Positions 1-5,170 of a stretch of 5,170 bases of DNA are shown one piece after another (the first letter of the stretch is position 1; every line of letters begins with the position of its first letter). This stretch comes from Actinomycetota bacterium. Its GTDB lineage: Bacteria; Actinomycetota; Humimicrobiia; Humimicrobiales; Humimicrobiaceae. A program made the translations under genes and the position numbers. Below the pieces are notes generated by a model that was not told the DNA's origin, searched no databases, and was given only the letters and a program-made list of their open reading frames with translations. Location of the stretch: the NCBI GenBank assembly GCA_003563375.1, contig PWSB01000213.1, forward strand, positions 1 to 5,170, in the 5' to 3' direction.

Positions 1-953
1 TCAAGGGTTTGTTTAAAGGTTTCCCTTCTGTCTTCGTCAAAACCAAAAATGAATGAACCCAGGATTGCTATCCGGCAGGAATGAATCTTTTTAATGCACT
101 TTTCGTATTCTTTTGTATCTATCTTTTTATGCACCGAAGACAGGTTAGCATTGGAAATTGATTCAAAACCGATAAGAAGGCCAATGCACCCGCTGTCTGC
201 AGCCAGCCTGAGCAATTGTTCATCCCTTGCTATTGTAATAGGTGCCTGCCCTATCCATTTGATCTTATGGGGTACCAGTTCTTTAAAAAGCTTTTTGGAG
301 AACCTGTAGTTTCCAACTATATTATCATCTACAAAGGTTATCAGGCCCCTACCCTTAAAGGTAGTGATCTCTTCAATAATCCTTTCAATAGGCCTGTGGC
401 GGTATGTATTTCCAAAGGTAGACGTTGTGGAACAAAAAGTGCAGGAAAACGGACAGCCTCTAGTGGTAGAGATCGAATTGGGGATAAGGTAGGCTTTTTT
501 TTTGAAAAGGTCCCGCCTGGGTATGGGAAGAACGGAAAGGTCAGTCCTTTGTCTGCTCTTATAGATTTTAGCCAACCTGTTTTGCCGGCAATCCTCTAAC
601 AGGCTGGGCCAGATATTTTCGGCTTCTCCGATGACTACAGAATCAGAGTGCTGTATAGCTTCCTCAGGCATTGCAGTAGGGTGAATGCCTCCCAAAACCG
701 TCTTTATACCTTTTTGTTTTAATGTATCCGCTATCCTATAGGCATGGGGGGCTGTAACCGTATTGATGCTGATGCCCGCAAGATCTATTTTTTTTTCAAA
801 ATCTATAGGACTGACATTTTCATCTGTTATAGAGACATCTGCCCAGTCAGGGGATATGGCGGCTAGCATAGCAAGGCTTAGAGGCGGGAGAAGCCCTTTA
901 TTTTGCCTTTGGTTATTTCTGGCAGCAGAAGGAAAAATCAGCTCTATTTTAAT
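1..953 (-). CDS. B12-binding domain radical SAM protein (3' end outside window)
   Basis: Likely a cobalamin-dependent-type radical SAM enzyme, which cleaves S-adenosylmethionine at a [4Fe-4S] cluster; the substrate is unknown. The frame stays open for 317 codons to the window edge, so the C-terminus is missing. Residues 1-115 look like the Rossmann-type B12-binding domain: KIELIFP at the start, ITDENVSP (42-49), GGIHPT (88-93) and VVIGEAE (106-112). The radical SAM core follows with CPFSCTFC, giving the CxxxCxxC cluster ligands Cys167, Cys171 and Cys174, then FVDDNIVGN (207-215), GFES (262-265) and GSFIFGFDED (299-308). Family members usually run some 400-500 residues, so roughly a quarter or more is probably missing. 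No ATG, GTG or TTG lies in frame between the upstream stop (998-996) and the conserved N-terminus. The chosen start is ATT at 953-951, six bases after AGGAGG. The next in-frame ATG is codon 29, inside the domain. Family assignment is firm; methylase or other specific chemistry is not inferable. Confidence 0.9.
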   Translation of the reverse strand, partial: MKIELIFPSAARNNQRQNKGLLPPLSLAMLAAISPDWADVSITDENVSPIDFEKKIDLAGISINTVTAPHAYRIADTLKQKGIKTVLGGIHPTAMPEEAIQHSDSVVIGEAENIWPSLLEDCRQNRLAKIYKSRQRTDLSVLPIPRRDLFKKKAYLIPNSISTTRGCPFSCTFCSTTSTFGNTYRHRPIERIIEEITTFKGRGLITFVDDNIVGNYRFSKKLFKELVPHKIKWIGQAPITIARDEQLLRLAADSGCIGLLIGFESISNANLSSVHKKIDTKEYEKCIKKIHSCRIAILGSFIFGFDEDRRETFKQTL

Positions 954-959
954 CTTAAG

Positions 960-965
960 CCTCCT
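960..965 (-). promoter_or_regulatory. Ribosome binding site of the radical SAM gene (decides the start)
   Basis: A perfect AGGAGG lies on the minus strand, six bases before the ATT at 953. It fixes initiation at or very near this ATT, because no conventional start codon occurs in the correct frame nearby. Confidence 0.75.
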
Positions 966-1069
966 ATATGGAAAATAGCCAATCTTATATTTAAAATTAA
1001 CATTTCATATAAATGGAGACAATAGAACCAAAATTATGGTATTTTATATAAAGATATTGAACAAAAAGA

Positions 1070-1096
1070 ATAATAGGAAGACAGGAGAACGGTCAA
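1070..1096 (-). promoter_or_regulatory. Weak candidate promoter for the radical SAM gene
   Basis: On the minus strand, TTGACC (1096-1091) is followed after 15 bases by TATTAT (1075-1070), resembling -35 and -10 boxes of a housekeeping sigma factor. The 15-base spacer is shorter than the usual 17, and the surrounding gap is AT-rich, so chance matches are expected. Its position in the 216-base gap before the radical SAM gene is what makes it plausible. A leader of about 110 bases would result. Confidence 0.2.
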
Positions 1097-1133
1097 TATA
1101 AAAGAGCTTCATATGATAGTCTAATATTTAACC

Positions 1134-1158
1134 GCTGTCCTTCTACCATAAGAGCAGC
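1134..1158 (-). other. Imperfect hairpin downstream of the PII-like gene
   Basis: On the minus strand GCTGCTCTT pairs with AAGGACAGC across the seven-base loop ATGGTAG. This makes a nine-position stem with one C-A mismatch and one U-G wobble. It begins about 11 bases after the stop codon of the PII-like gene, where a terminator would be expected. No U-run follows it (the next bases are GGTTAAATATTAG), so it is not a canonical intrinsic terminator. It may be a weak terminator, a 3' processing or stability element, or chance. Confidence 0.25.
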
Positions 1159-1169
1159 ATATTAAAAAT

Positions 1170-1526
1170 CTATTTTGCTTTTTCGTCTTGATGCTTGGCA
1201 TCCTCGATCAAATGGCAGATACCCGCTACATATTTAACATCTACCACAAAAGCTATCCCCCTTCCAGGCCAATTGAGGTTGCCGGCCTCTATGATAGCGT
1301 TTAAAACTTTTTTTGTTATCTCGCAGTTTACTAAGGTGAGCAGGATCTCTTTCTCCGGCTCGATTGGGATGCCCAGAAGCTTTGACTTTTCATGGATGCC
1401 TGCGCCTCTTCCAGGTATTATGGTACCACCTTCTGCCCCTGCTTTTTTTGAAGCCTGCAGGATTGTTTCCGAAAAGCCTCTCTTGACAATGGTAATGATA
1501 AGATCGTGATCTTCATAACATAACAT
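1170..1526 (-). CDS. PII-like (GlnB-related) regulatory protein
   Basis: A 118-residue protein of the PII signalling superfamily: small soluble trimers that usually bind adenine nucleotides plus a small effector and dock on a partner protein, often a transporter. The fold is visible as DLIITIVKRG (8-17, first strand), a helix around 19-29, GAEGGTIIPGRGAG (30-43, entry to the T-loop), IEPEKEILLTLV (55-66, third strand) and PGRGIAFVVDV (87-97, equivalent to the B-loop and last strand of GlnB), with a charged tail. The T-loop region differs from classical GlnB/GlnK: the segment holding the uridylylated Tyr51 is not recognisable and HEKSKLLGIP stands there instead. Classical uridylylation and AmtB-style gating are therefore unlikely. 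The gene starts with ATG nine bases after AGGAGG and 17 bases after the second DUF1538 gene, so co-transcription is almost certain. By context it probably senses a metabolite or nucleotide and controls the DUF1538 proteins (inference). Superfamily call is confident; ligand and partner are unproven. Confidence 0.9.
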   Translation of the reverse strand: MLCYEDHDLIITIVKRGFSETILQASKKAGAEGGTIIPGRGAGIHEKSKLLGIPIEPEKEILLTLVNCEITKKVLNAIIEAGNLNWPGRGIAFVVDVKYVAGICHLIEDAKHQDEKAK

Positions 1527-1535
1527 TTATATAGA

Positions 1536-1541
1536 CCTCCT
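1536..1541 (-). promoter_or_regulatory. Ribosome binding site of the PII-like gene
   Basis: AGGAGG on the minus strand, nine bases before the ATG at 1526, within the 17-base gap after the upstream stop codon. Its consensus match suggests the regulator is translated well on its own rather than only by coupling. Confidence 0.8.
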
Positions 1542-1543
1542 AT

Positions 1544-2275
1544 TTAAACATTTTTCCTTTCTTTTGCCTTATACAGCAGGCCAAGGGTGACCACTGAAAG
1601 TATAGGCGCCAGAGCTACAAGGGCGATCAGCCCGAATCCATCGATTATTGCATCCCTTCCTTCTATTATATCAGCAGCACCAACCGCGATAGCCATTATG
1701 AATGTAACCGTCATAGGCCCTGTGGCAACACCCCCGGAATCGAAAGCTATTGCCGTAAAAGTAGGCCCTATTATCTTAGCCATGGACAGCGCTACGATAT
1801 AGCCCGGCAGGATAAAATAAGCCAGGTGGATGCCAAACAGTGTCCTGGCCATGGCCAGCGAAATAGAAGAAGCTACACCCGCAGAGATAGTAAAAAGCAT
1901 GGTCTTCTCTTTTATATACCCGCTTGAAGCGGTTTCCACCTCTTTGCAAAGCACCCTTACCGCCGGCTCAGCAAAGGTGACTACAAAACCAAGTATAAAT
2001 CCTATGGGAATGAGTACCCAATTGTATTCTAATGCCCCCAGGGTTTCCCCTATTGTATTTCCTGTGGGCAGAAATCCTATATGCACCCCATACAAGAACA
2101 TCACCAGGCCCACAAAGGTCAGCCCCATCCCCTTTAACACTTTGACCACCTCTATTTTTGGAAGTTTTAGGAAGAATATCTGATAGATCATAAAAATCAC
2201 CAGAAGGGGGACTATGGCTATAGCCACCTCCATGCTTATGTCCAGCAGGCTCCTGGGTTGGAAGAATTCTATCAT
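1544..2275 (-). CDS. DUF1538 integral membrane protein, second subunit
   Basis: A 243-residue, very hydrophobic protein of the DUF1538 family, for which I know no established function; a transport or channel role is inferred. Likely membrane segments lie near residues 16-36, 49-69, 87-108, 125-142, 150-170, 188-204 and 212-234. Family motifs are FVVTFAEPAVRVL (97-109), FDSGGVATGPMTVTFI (178-193) and DGFGLIALVALAPILSV (212-228). The Gly/Thr-rich GGVATGP stretch is reminiscent of substrate- or ion-coordinating loops in transporters. It is clearly paralogous to the preceding gene, so the two may form a heteromer. ATG overlaps the TGA of that gene as ATGA, a sign of translational coupling, and AGGGGTGA lies seven bases upstream of the ATG. 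It ends in a charged tail (YKAKERKNV), probably cytoplasmic by the positive-inside rule and available to a soluble partner such as the PII-like protein encoded next. Family call is confident. Confidence 0.87.
   Translation of the reverse strand: MIEFFQPRSLLDISMEVAIAIVPLLVIFMIYQIFFLKLPKIEVVKVLKGMGLTFVGLVMFLYGVHIGFLPTGNTIGETLGALEYNWVLIPIGFILGFVVTFAEPAVRVLCKEVETASSGYIKEKTMLFTISAGVASSISLAMARTLFGIHLAYFILPGYIVALSMAKIIGPTFTAIAFDSGGVATGPMTVTFIMAIAVGAADIIEGRDAIIDGFGLIALVALAPILSVVTLGLLYKAKERKNV
2272..2275 (-). other. ATGA stop/start overlap of the DUF1538 pair
   Basis: The TGA ending the first DUF1538 gene (2274-2272) shares bases with the ATG starting the second (2275-2273). Such overlaps commonly couple translation of two subunits made in fixed ratio. 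Confidence 0.9.
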
Positions 2276-2973
2276 CCGTAAATCACCCCTAGGATCATAA
2301 CCGATACTATGGGGCCTATGGATGCAAGCCCTATCAATCCAAAGCCGTCAGATATCCCTGACCTTCCTCCCAGCACAGAGGCCGTGCCCAGGCCCAGAGA
2401 AATAATAAAGGGGACAGTGACAGGTCCGGTGGTCACACCCCCGGCATCAAAGGAGACTGGCAGAAAGGATACCGGAGTAAAAAATGAAATAATAAAAACT
2501 ATCAAATAACCTGCAAAAAGGAGATAAGCTATGGGTATTCCTTTTATTATCCTGAGCAGGGCAAGAAGTACGAATAGCCCCACCCCTATTGAAATTGCCA
2601 ATACCAGCAAGTTGCTGCTTATCGCTCCTTCCGAGACCAGATCGATCTGATAGGATAGGACCCGTACATCTGGTTCAGCCACTGTTACCGCAAAACCCAT
2701 CACAAAAGCAATAACCAAAACCAGTATGGCCGAACCTTTCTTAGGGGTTTCAGAACCTATCAGCTCACCTATAGGTATAAGTCCCACCCTTATGCCTCTC
2801 ATAAATAAATAAAACCCGCCGATCACCATAGATGCTCCGAATAAAAACCTTAAGAACTGCAAAGCAGGCATCCTGATGAGGGTAAGCTGAAGTATAGTCA
2901 CCGCTATGATAACGGGTCCAGCGGTCCTGAGTATTTCCAGTATTATTTCCTTATACCTGCCCAAAAATAACAC
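2272..2973 (-). CDS. DUF1538 integral membrane protein, first subunit
   Basis: A 233-residue polytopic membrane protein of the DUF1538 family, function not established. Likely membrane segments lie near residues 17-33, 38-58, 82-100, 121-140, 147-165, 185-201 and 209-231. It carries the same motifs as its downstream paralogue: FAVTVAEPDVRVL (94-106), FDAGGVTTGPVTVPFI (175-190) and DGFGLIGLASIGPIVSV (209-225). The acid-containing EPDVRVL and the FDAGGVTTGP loop are the obvious candidates for substrate or ion contacts (inference). The given start is GTG at 2973, but its AAAGGG sits on top of that codon. TTG at 2964, three codons later, has AAAGGG at a proper eight-base spacing and is an equally good start, giving a protein three residues shorter. 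It lies 77 bases after hppA and overlaps the next gene by four bases. Together with that gene and the PII-like gene it forms an apparent operon. Confidence 0.87.
   Translation of the reverse strand: MLFLGRYKEIILEILRTAGPVIIAVTILQLTLIRMPALQFLRFLFGASMVIGGFYLFMRGIRVGLIPIGELIGSETPKKGSAILVLVIAFVMGFAVTVAEPDVRVLSYQIDLVSEGAISSNLLVLAISIGVGLFVLLALLRIIKGIPIAYLLFAGYLIVFIISFFTPVSFLPVSFDAGGVTTGPVTVPFIISLGLGTASVLGGRSGISDGFGLIGLASIGPIVSVMILGVIYG
2283..2290 (-). promoter_or_regulatory. Ribosome binding site of the second DUF1538 gene
   Basis: AGGGGTGA, close to the AGGAGGTGA consensus, ends seven bases before the ATG at 2275. It lies inside the last codons of the upstream gene, so both independent initiation and coupling through the ATGA overlap are possible. 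Confidence 0.6.
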
Positions 2974-3005
2974 CCTTTGCCCGGTACTTTATTTGTAGGA
3001 TTTAT

Positions 3006-3014
3006 ATTATCACA
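3006..3014 (-). promoter_or_regulatory. Candidate extended -10 promoter before the DUF1538-PII genes
   Basis: The minus strand reads TGTGATAAT, which fits the extended -10 pattern TGnTATAAT with one mismatch. It lies in the 77-base gap after hppA. No good -35 box stands 17 bases upstream, which extended -10 promoters can tolerate. It would start a transcript roughly 25 bases before the first DUF1538 start. If real, the DUF1538-PII unit could be expressed separately from hppA. The AT-rich context makes a chance match possible. Confidence 0.3.
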
Positions 3015-3021
3015 CCGGTTT

Positions 3022-3040
3022 CCTATTTTCTATAAACAGG
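3022..3040 (-). other. Small hairpin after hppA, possible attenuator
   Basis: CCTGTTT pairs with AAATAGG (one G-U wobble) around a five-base loop, starting 10 bases after the hppA stop. No U-run follows, so it is not a convincing intrinsic terminator; partial readthrough into the DUF1538 genes is likely. Confidence 0.25.
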
Positions 3041-3050
3041 ATTTGAGGGC

Positions 3051-5170
3051 TTAGAAGTTAAAAAACCTGCCGGATAGGTCTATTACAAGGACAGCGGTCT
3101 CTATAGATACTACGCCTATCAGCTTTATAAGTATGTTCATAGAGGGGCCCGCGGTGTCCTTTAGGGGATCTCCTACAGTATCACCTATGACTGCTGCTGA
3201 GTGCTCTGCAGTACCGCTTTTCCCCTCTTCTTCTATTCTTTTTTTTGCATTATCCATAGCGCCCCCGGCATTGGTCATAAAAATAGCCTGGCCAAAACCA
3301 GAAAGCAGGGTACCTATTATAAGGGCTACCACTCCTCCAGGCCCCAGCAATATGCCGGTTACTACCGGTATGGTAAAGATAAGGATCCCAGGCACTATTA
3401 TCCCCCTCTGTGCTGCCCGGGTCACTATGGTGATAAAAGCCTTGGGGTCGCCCTTGCCTTTTCCCGCCAGGATGTCTTTTATCTGTTTTCTGGCTTCGAC
3501 CACTACCTTATCTGCAGCCCTGCTCACGGCTCCCAGAAGAAGGGAGGTGAACAGGAAGGGTAGCATGACACCCGCAAAAAGCCCGGCGAGTATCTGGGGA
3601 TCCCTCATAAAATCCAGAACCACGGTAACATTGAAAAGTTCTACCTTGGAGAAATATGCCTGGCCCAGCACCAGGGCGGTAATTGCCGCGCTTCCTATCA
3701 GAAGGCCCTTGCCGATAGCCGCTGTGGTGTTGCCTACAGCATCAAGCTTGTCAGTGGTCGCTCTTACATGGGGAGGCAGCTCAGCCATCTCAGCGATGCC
3801 GCCTGCATTATCTGATATGGGCCCATACACGTCGATGGCTATTACAAATGGTGATGTAGAGAGCATAGCAACTGCAGCTATGGCCACACCATAAAGGCCC
3901 ATCTGATAATCCTGTGCGCCGCCGGATATAAAGAAACTGAAAAGCATGATTACTATTATGGTCAGCGCAGGCAAGATTGTACTTTCCATACCATAGGATA
4001 TGCCGTTTACTACCAGGGTAGCCGGGCCTGATTTTGCGCTTTCTGCAATGTTCCTGGTAGCCCTGTATTTTGAATCCGTGTAGATAAGGGTAAAAAGACC
4101 TATTAAAAAACCTGCAACAAGGCCACCGATAGAGGTGTAGAAAAGAAAATTATATTCCGGGCCCATTATCATCCTCACCCCGAAGAAAGCCAGTATAACC
4201 GTGACCACCACGGTTATAAGTAGGCCGGAGAGGGTGGTGCTGGTGAGCATGCTGACCGTAACATTCTCCTTGTATCTGGCTACAATGGACTTTATTATAA
4301 AGATAGCTGCAACAGAGGCAAAAACGCCCGCTGTCGCCAGGACCGTGGGAAGCACTATGCTCTCCAGTATCAGAGGAGAATTCGCAAAAGCCAGAAAACC
4401 AAGGAACATCGAGGCTATGATAGCTCCTACCCAGGACTCAAACGCATCTGCCTTCATACCCCCCACGTCACCGACGTTGTCGCCCACATTATCGGCTATG
4501 GTGGCTGGGTTGCGGTAATCGTCCTCTTTTAGGCCTGATTCTACCTTGCCCACATAATCAGCACCCATATCCGCGGCCTTGGTAAATATTCCTCCTCCTG
4601 TCCTCATAAAGAAAGCTGCGAAACTTGCACCTATTATAAAGGTGATAAGTACGGTCACTACCTCATTTAAAACGTCTACCTGGGGGCCTATAGTCCTTCC
4701 ATACCACCAGTAGAGCAGATTGAACCAAAAAGCAGTATGGAAAAGGGCTACCGTAGCAAGAAGGAGGCCGGAAGAAGAAGCAGCGGTAAATGCTATGTTC
4801 ATCGCTGGCCCAAGGCCTTTTTCCATGGCTGCATTGGTCACCCTTGAATTAGCGGAAGTGGATATCCGCATCCCCATGTACCCTATGAGCAGGCTGAACC
4901 CCATACCGGTGGCAAAAGCCGGTATGGAAGCAAAGCTAAGGTATCCAAACCAGACCATGACACCAAATATTGCAGATAGGACCACAAAGAATATGGAAAT
5001 GACTTTTAGCTGCTGGTTCAAGTAAGCACGGCTGCCCAATGATATAGCATCGGATATCTCTACCATCTTTTTATTGCCCCTGTTATGTTTGCTGACCAAC
5101 CAAGCAAATATTATGGCCAAGATTAGAGAGATGAAGGCACCGATAAAAGGCAGTATCCTAAAGAATAACA
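3051..5170 (-). CDS. hppA: Membrane-bound ion-pumping pyrophosphatase, K+-dependent type (5' end outside window)
   Basis: Hydrolyses cytoplasmic PPi and pumps H+ and/or Na+ across the membrane. The frame is open to the window edge and gives 705 residues; numbering here starts at the first full codon, 5168. The first residues (LFFRILPFIGAFISL) already form the usual first membrane helix, so the true start is probably only a few codons beyond the window and the TTG at 5120 is internal. Substrate and Mg2+ site motifs are intact: GGGIFTKAADMGAD (191-204), EDDYRNPA (215-222), DNVGDNVGD (226-234), YGPISDNAGGIAEM, NAGGAMDNAKK (ending Lys643) and GDTVGDPLKD (662-671). GNTTAAIGK carries Ala483 and Gly486 where K+-independent enzymes have Lys and Thr, so K+ dependence is predicted. 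Glu244 in FESWVG is placed as in Na+-pumping and other K+-dependent members; H+ versus Na+ cannot be settled by eye. About 16 membrane helices are expected. It ends 77 bases before the DUF1538 pair and may be co-transcribed with it. Confidence 0.96.
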   Translation of the reverse strand, partial: LFFRILPFIGAFISLILAIIFAWLVSKHNRGNKKMVEISDAISLGSRAYLNQQLKVISIFFVVLSAIFGVMVWFGYLSFASIPAFATGMGFSLLIGYMGMRISTSANSRVTNAAMEKGLGPAMNIAFTAASSSGLLLATVALFHTAFWFNLLYWWYGRTIGPQVDVLNEVVTVLITFIIGASFAAFFMRTGGGIFTKAADMGADYVGKVESGLKEDDYRNPATIADNVGDNVGDVGGMKADAFESWVGAIIASMFLGFLAFANSPLILESIVLPTVLATAGVFASVAAIFIIKSIVARYKENVTVSMLTSTTLSGLLITVVVTVILAFFGVRMIMGPEYNFLFYTSIGGLVAGFLIGLFTLIYTDSKYRATRNIAESAKSGPATLVVNGISYGMESTILPALTIIVIMLFSFFISGGAQDYQMGLYGVAIAAVAMLSTSPFVIAIDVYGPISDNAGGIAEMAELPPHVRATTDKLDAVGNTTAAIGKGLLIGSAAITALVLGQAYFSKVELFNVTVVLDFMRDPQILAGLFAGVMLPFLFTSLLLGAVSRAADKVVVEARKQIKDILAGKGKGDPKAFITIVTRAAQRGIIVPGILIFTIPVVTGILLGPGGVVALIIGTLLSGFGQAIFMTNAGGAMDNAKKRIEEEGKSGTAEHSAAVIGDTVGDPLKDTAGPSMNILIKLIGVVSIETAVLVIDLSGRFFNF

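Noticed and set aside
216..599. A 127-codon open frame on the plus strand in the first kilobase
   Set aside because: The minus strand here encodes a complete run of radical SAM motifs including CxxxCxxC, so the plus-strand frame is a shadow.
954..1169. Possible small gene or riboswitch (for example a cobalamin riboswitch) in the gap before the B12-domain radical SAM gene
   Set aside because: I see no B12-box-like sequence, no convincing conserved stem set and no open frame with a ribosome binding site apart from that of the radical SAM gene; the gap is simply AT-rich.
1195..2183. Plus-strand open frames opposite the PII-like gene and the second DUF1538 gene
   Set aside because: They mirror well-supported minus-strand genes, lack ribosome binding sites in a sensible operon and have no recognisable domain.
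3133..3894. A 253-codon open frame on the plus strand opposite hppA
   Set aside because: It lies wholly antisense to conserved pyrophosphatase motifs, its product is low-complexity (Ser/Pro/Ala/Thr-rich) and matches no family; it is a by-product of the codon bias of hppA.
5118..5120. TTG at 5120 as the start of hppA
   Set aside because: The frame continues upstream to the window edge with a typical hydrophobic first helix (LFFRILPFIGAFISL), and no ribosome binding site precedes this TTG.

Overview
The window carries five genes, all on the minus strand, so they are transcribed from high to low coordinates. It looks like chromosomal DNA from an anaerobic Firmicute, probably in the Clostridia. 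This rests on strong AGGAGG ribosome binding sites, heavy use of ATA (Ile) and AGA/AGG (Arg) codons, tight gene packing and a K+-dependent type membrane pyrophosphatase. The taxonomic call is inference; there is no rRNA or other marker here.

Layout in transcription order: (1) 5170-3051, hppA, an ion-pumping membrane pyrophosphatase whose extreme 5' end lies beyond the window. (2) 2973-2272, a DUF1538 membrane protein. (3) 2275-1544, a second, paralogous DUF1538 membrane protein overlapping the first by 4 bases (ATGA). (4) 1526-1170, a short PII-like regulator that starts 17 bases after the second DUF1538 gene. (5) After a 216-base AT-rich gap, 953-1, a B12-binding-domain radical SAM protein cut off by the left window edge; its only sensible start is ATT behind a perfect AGGAGG.

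Genes 2-4 look like one functional unit: a two-subunit membrane protein, probably a transporter or channel, with a cytoplasmic PII-type nucleotide/metabolite sensor that could gate it. The substrate cannot be read from the sequence. The pyrophosphatase upstream makes an H+ or Na+ gradient from PPi. It may share the transcript, because no strong terminator separates it from the DUF1538 pair, and could energise the same membrane process; that link is inference. The radical SAM gene seems to be a separate unit.

I saw no tRNA, rRNA, CRISPR array, insertion sequence or long repeat. There is no gene-free stretch longer than 300 bases. The most interesting item is the DUF1538-DUF1538-PII module, followed by the ATT start of the radical SAM gene.
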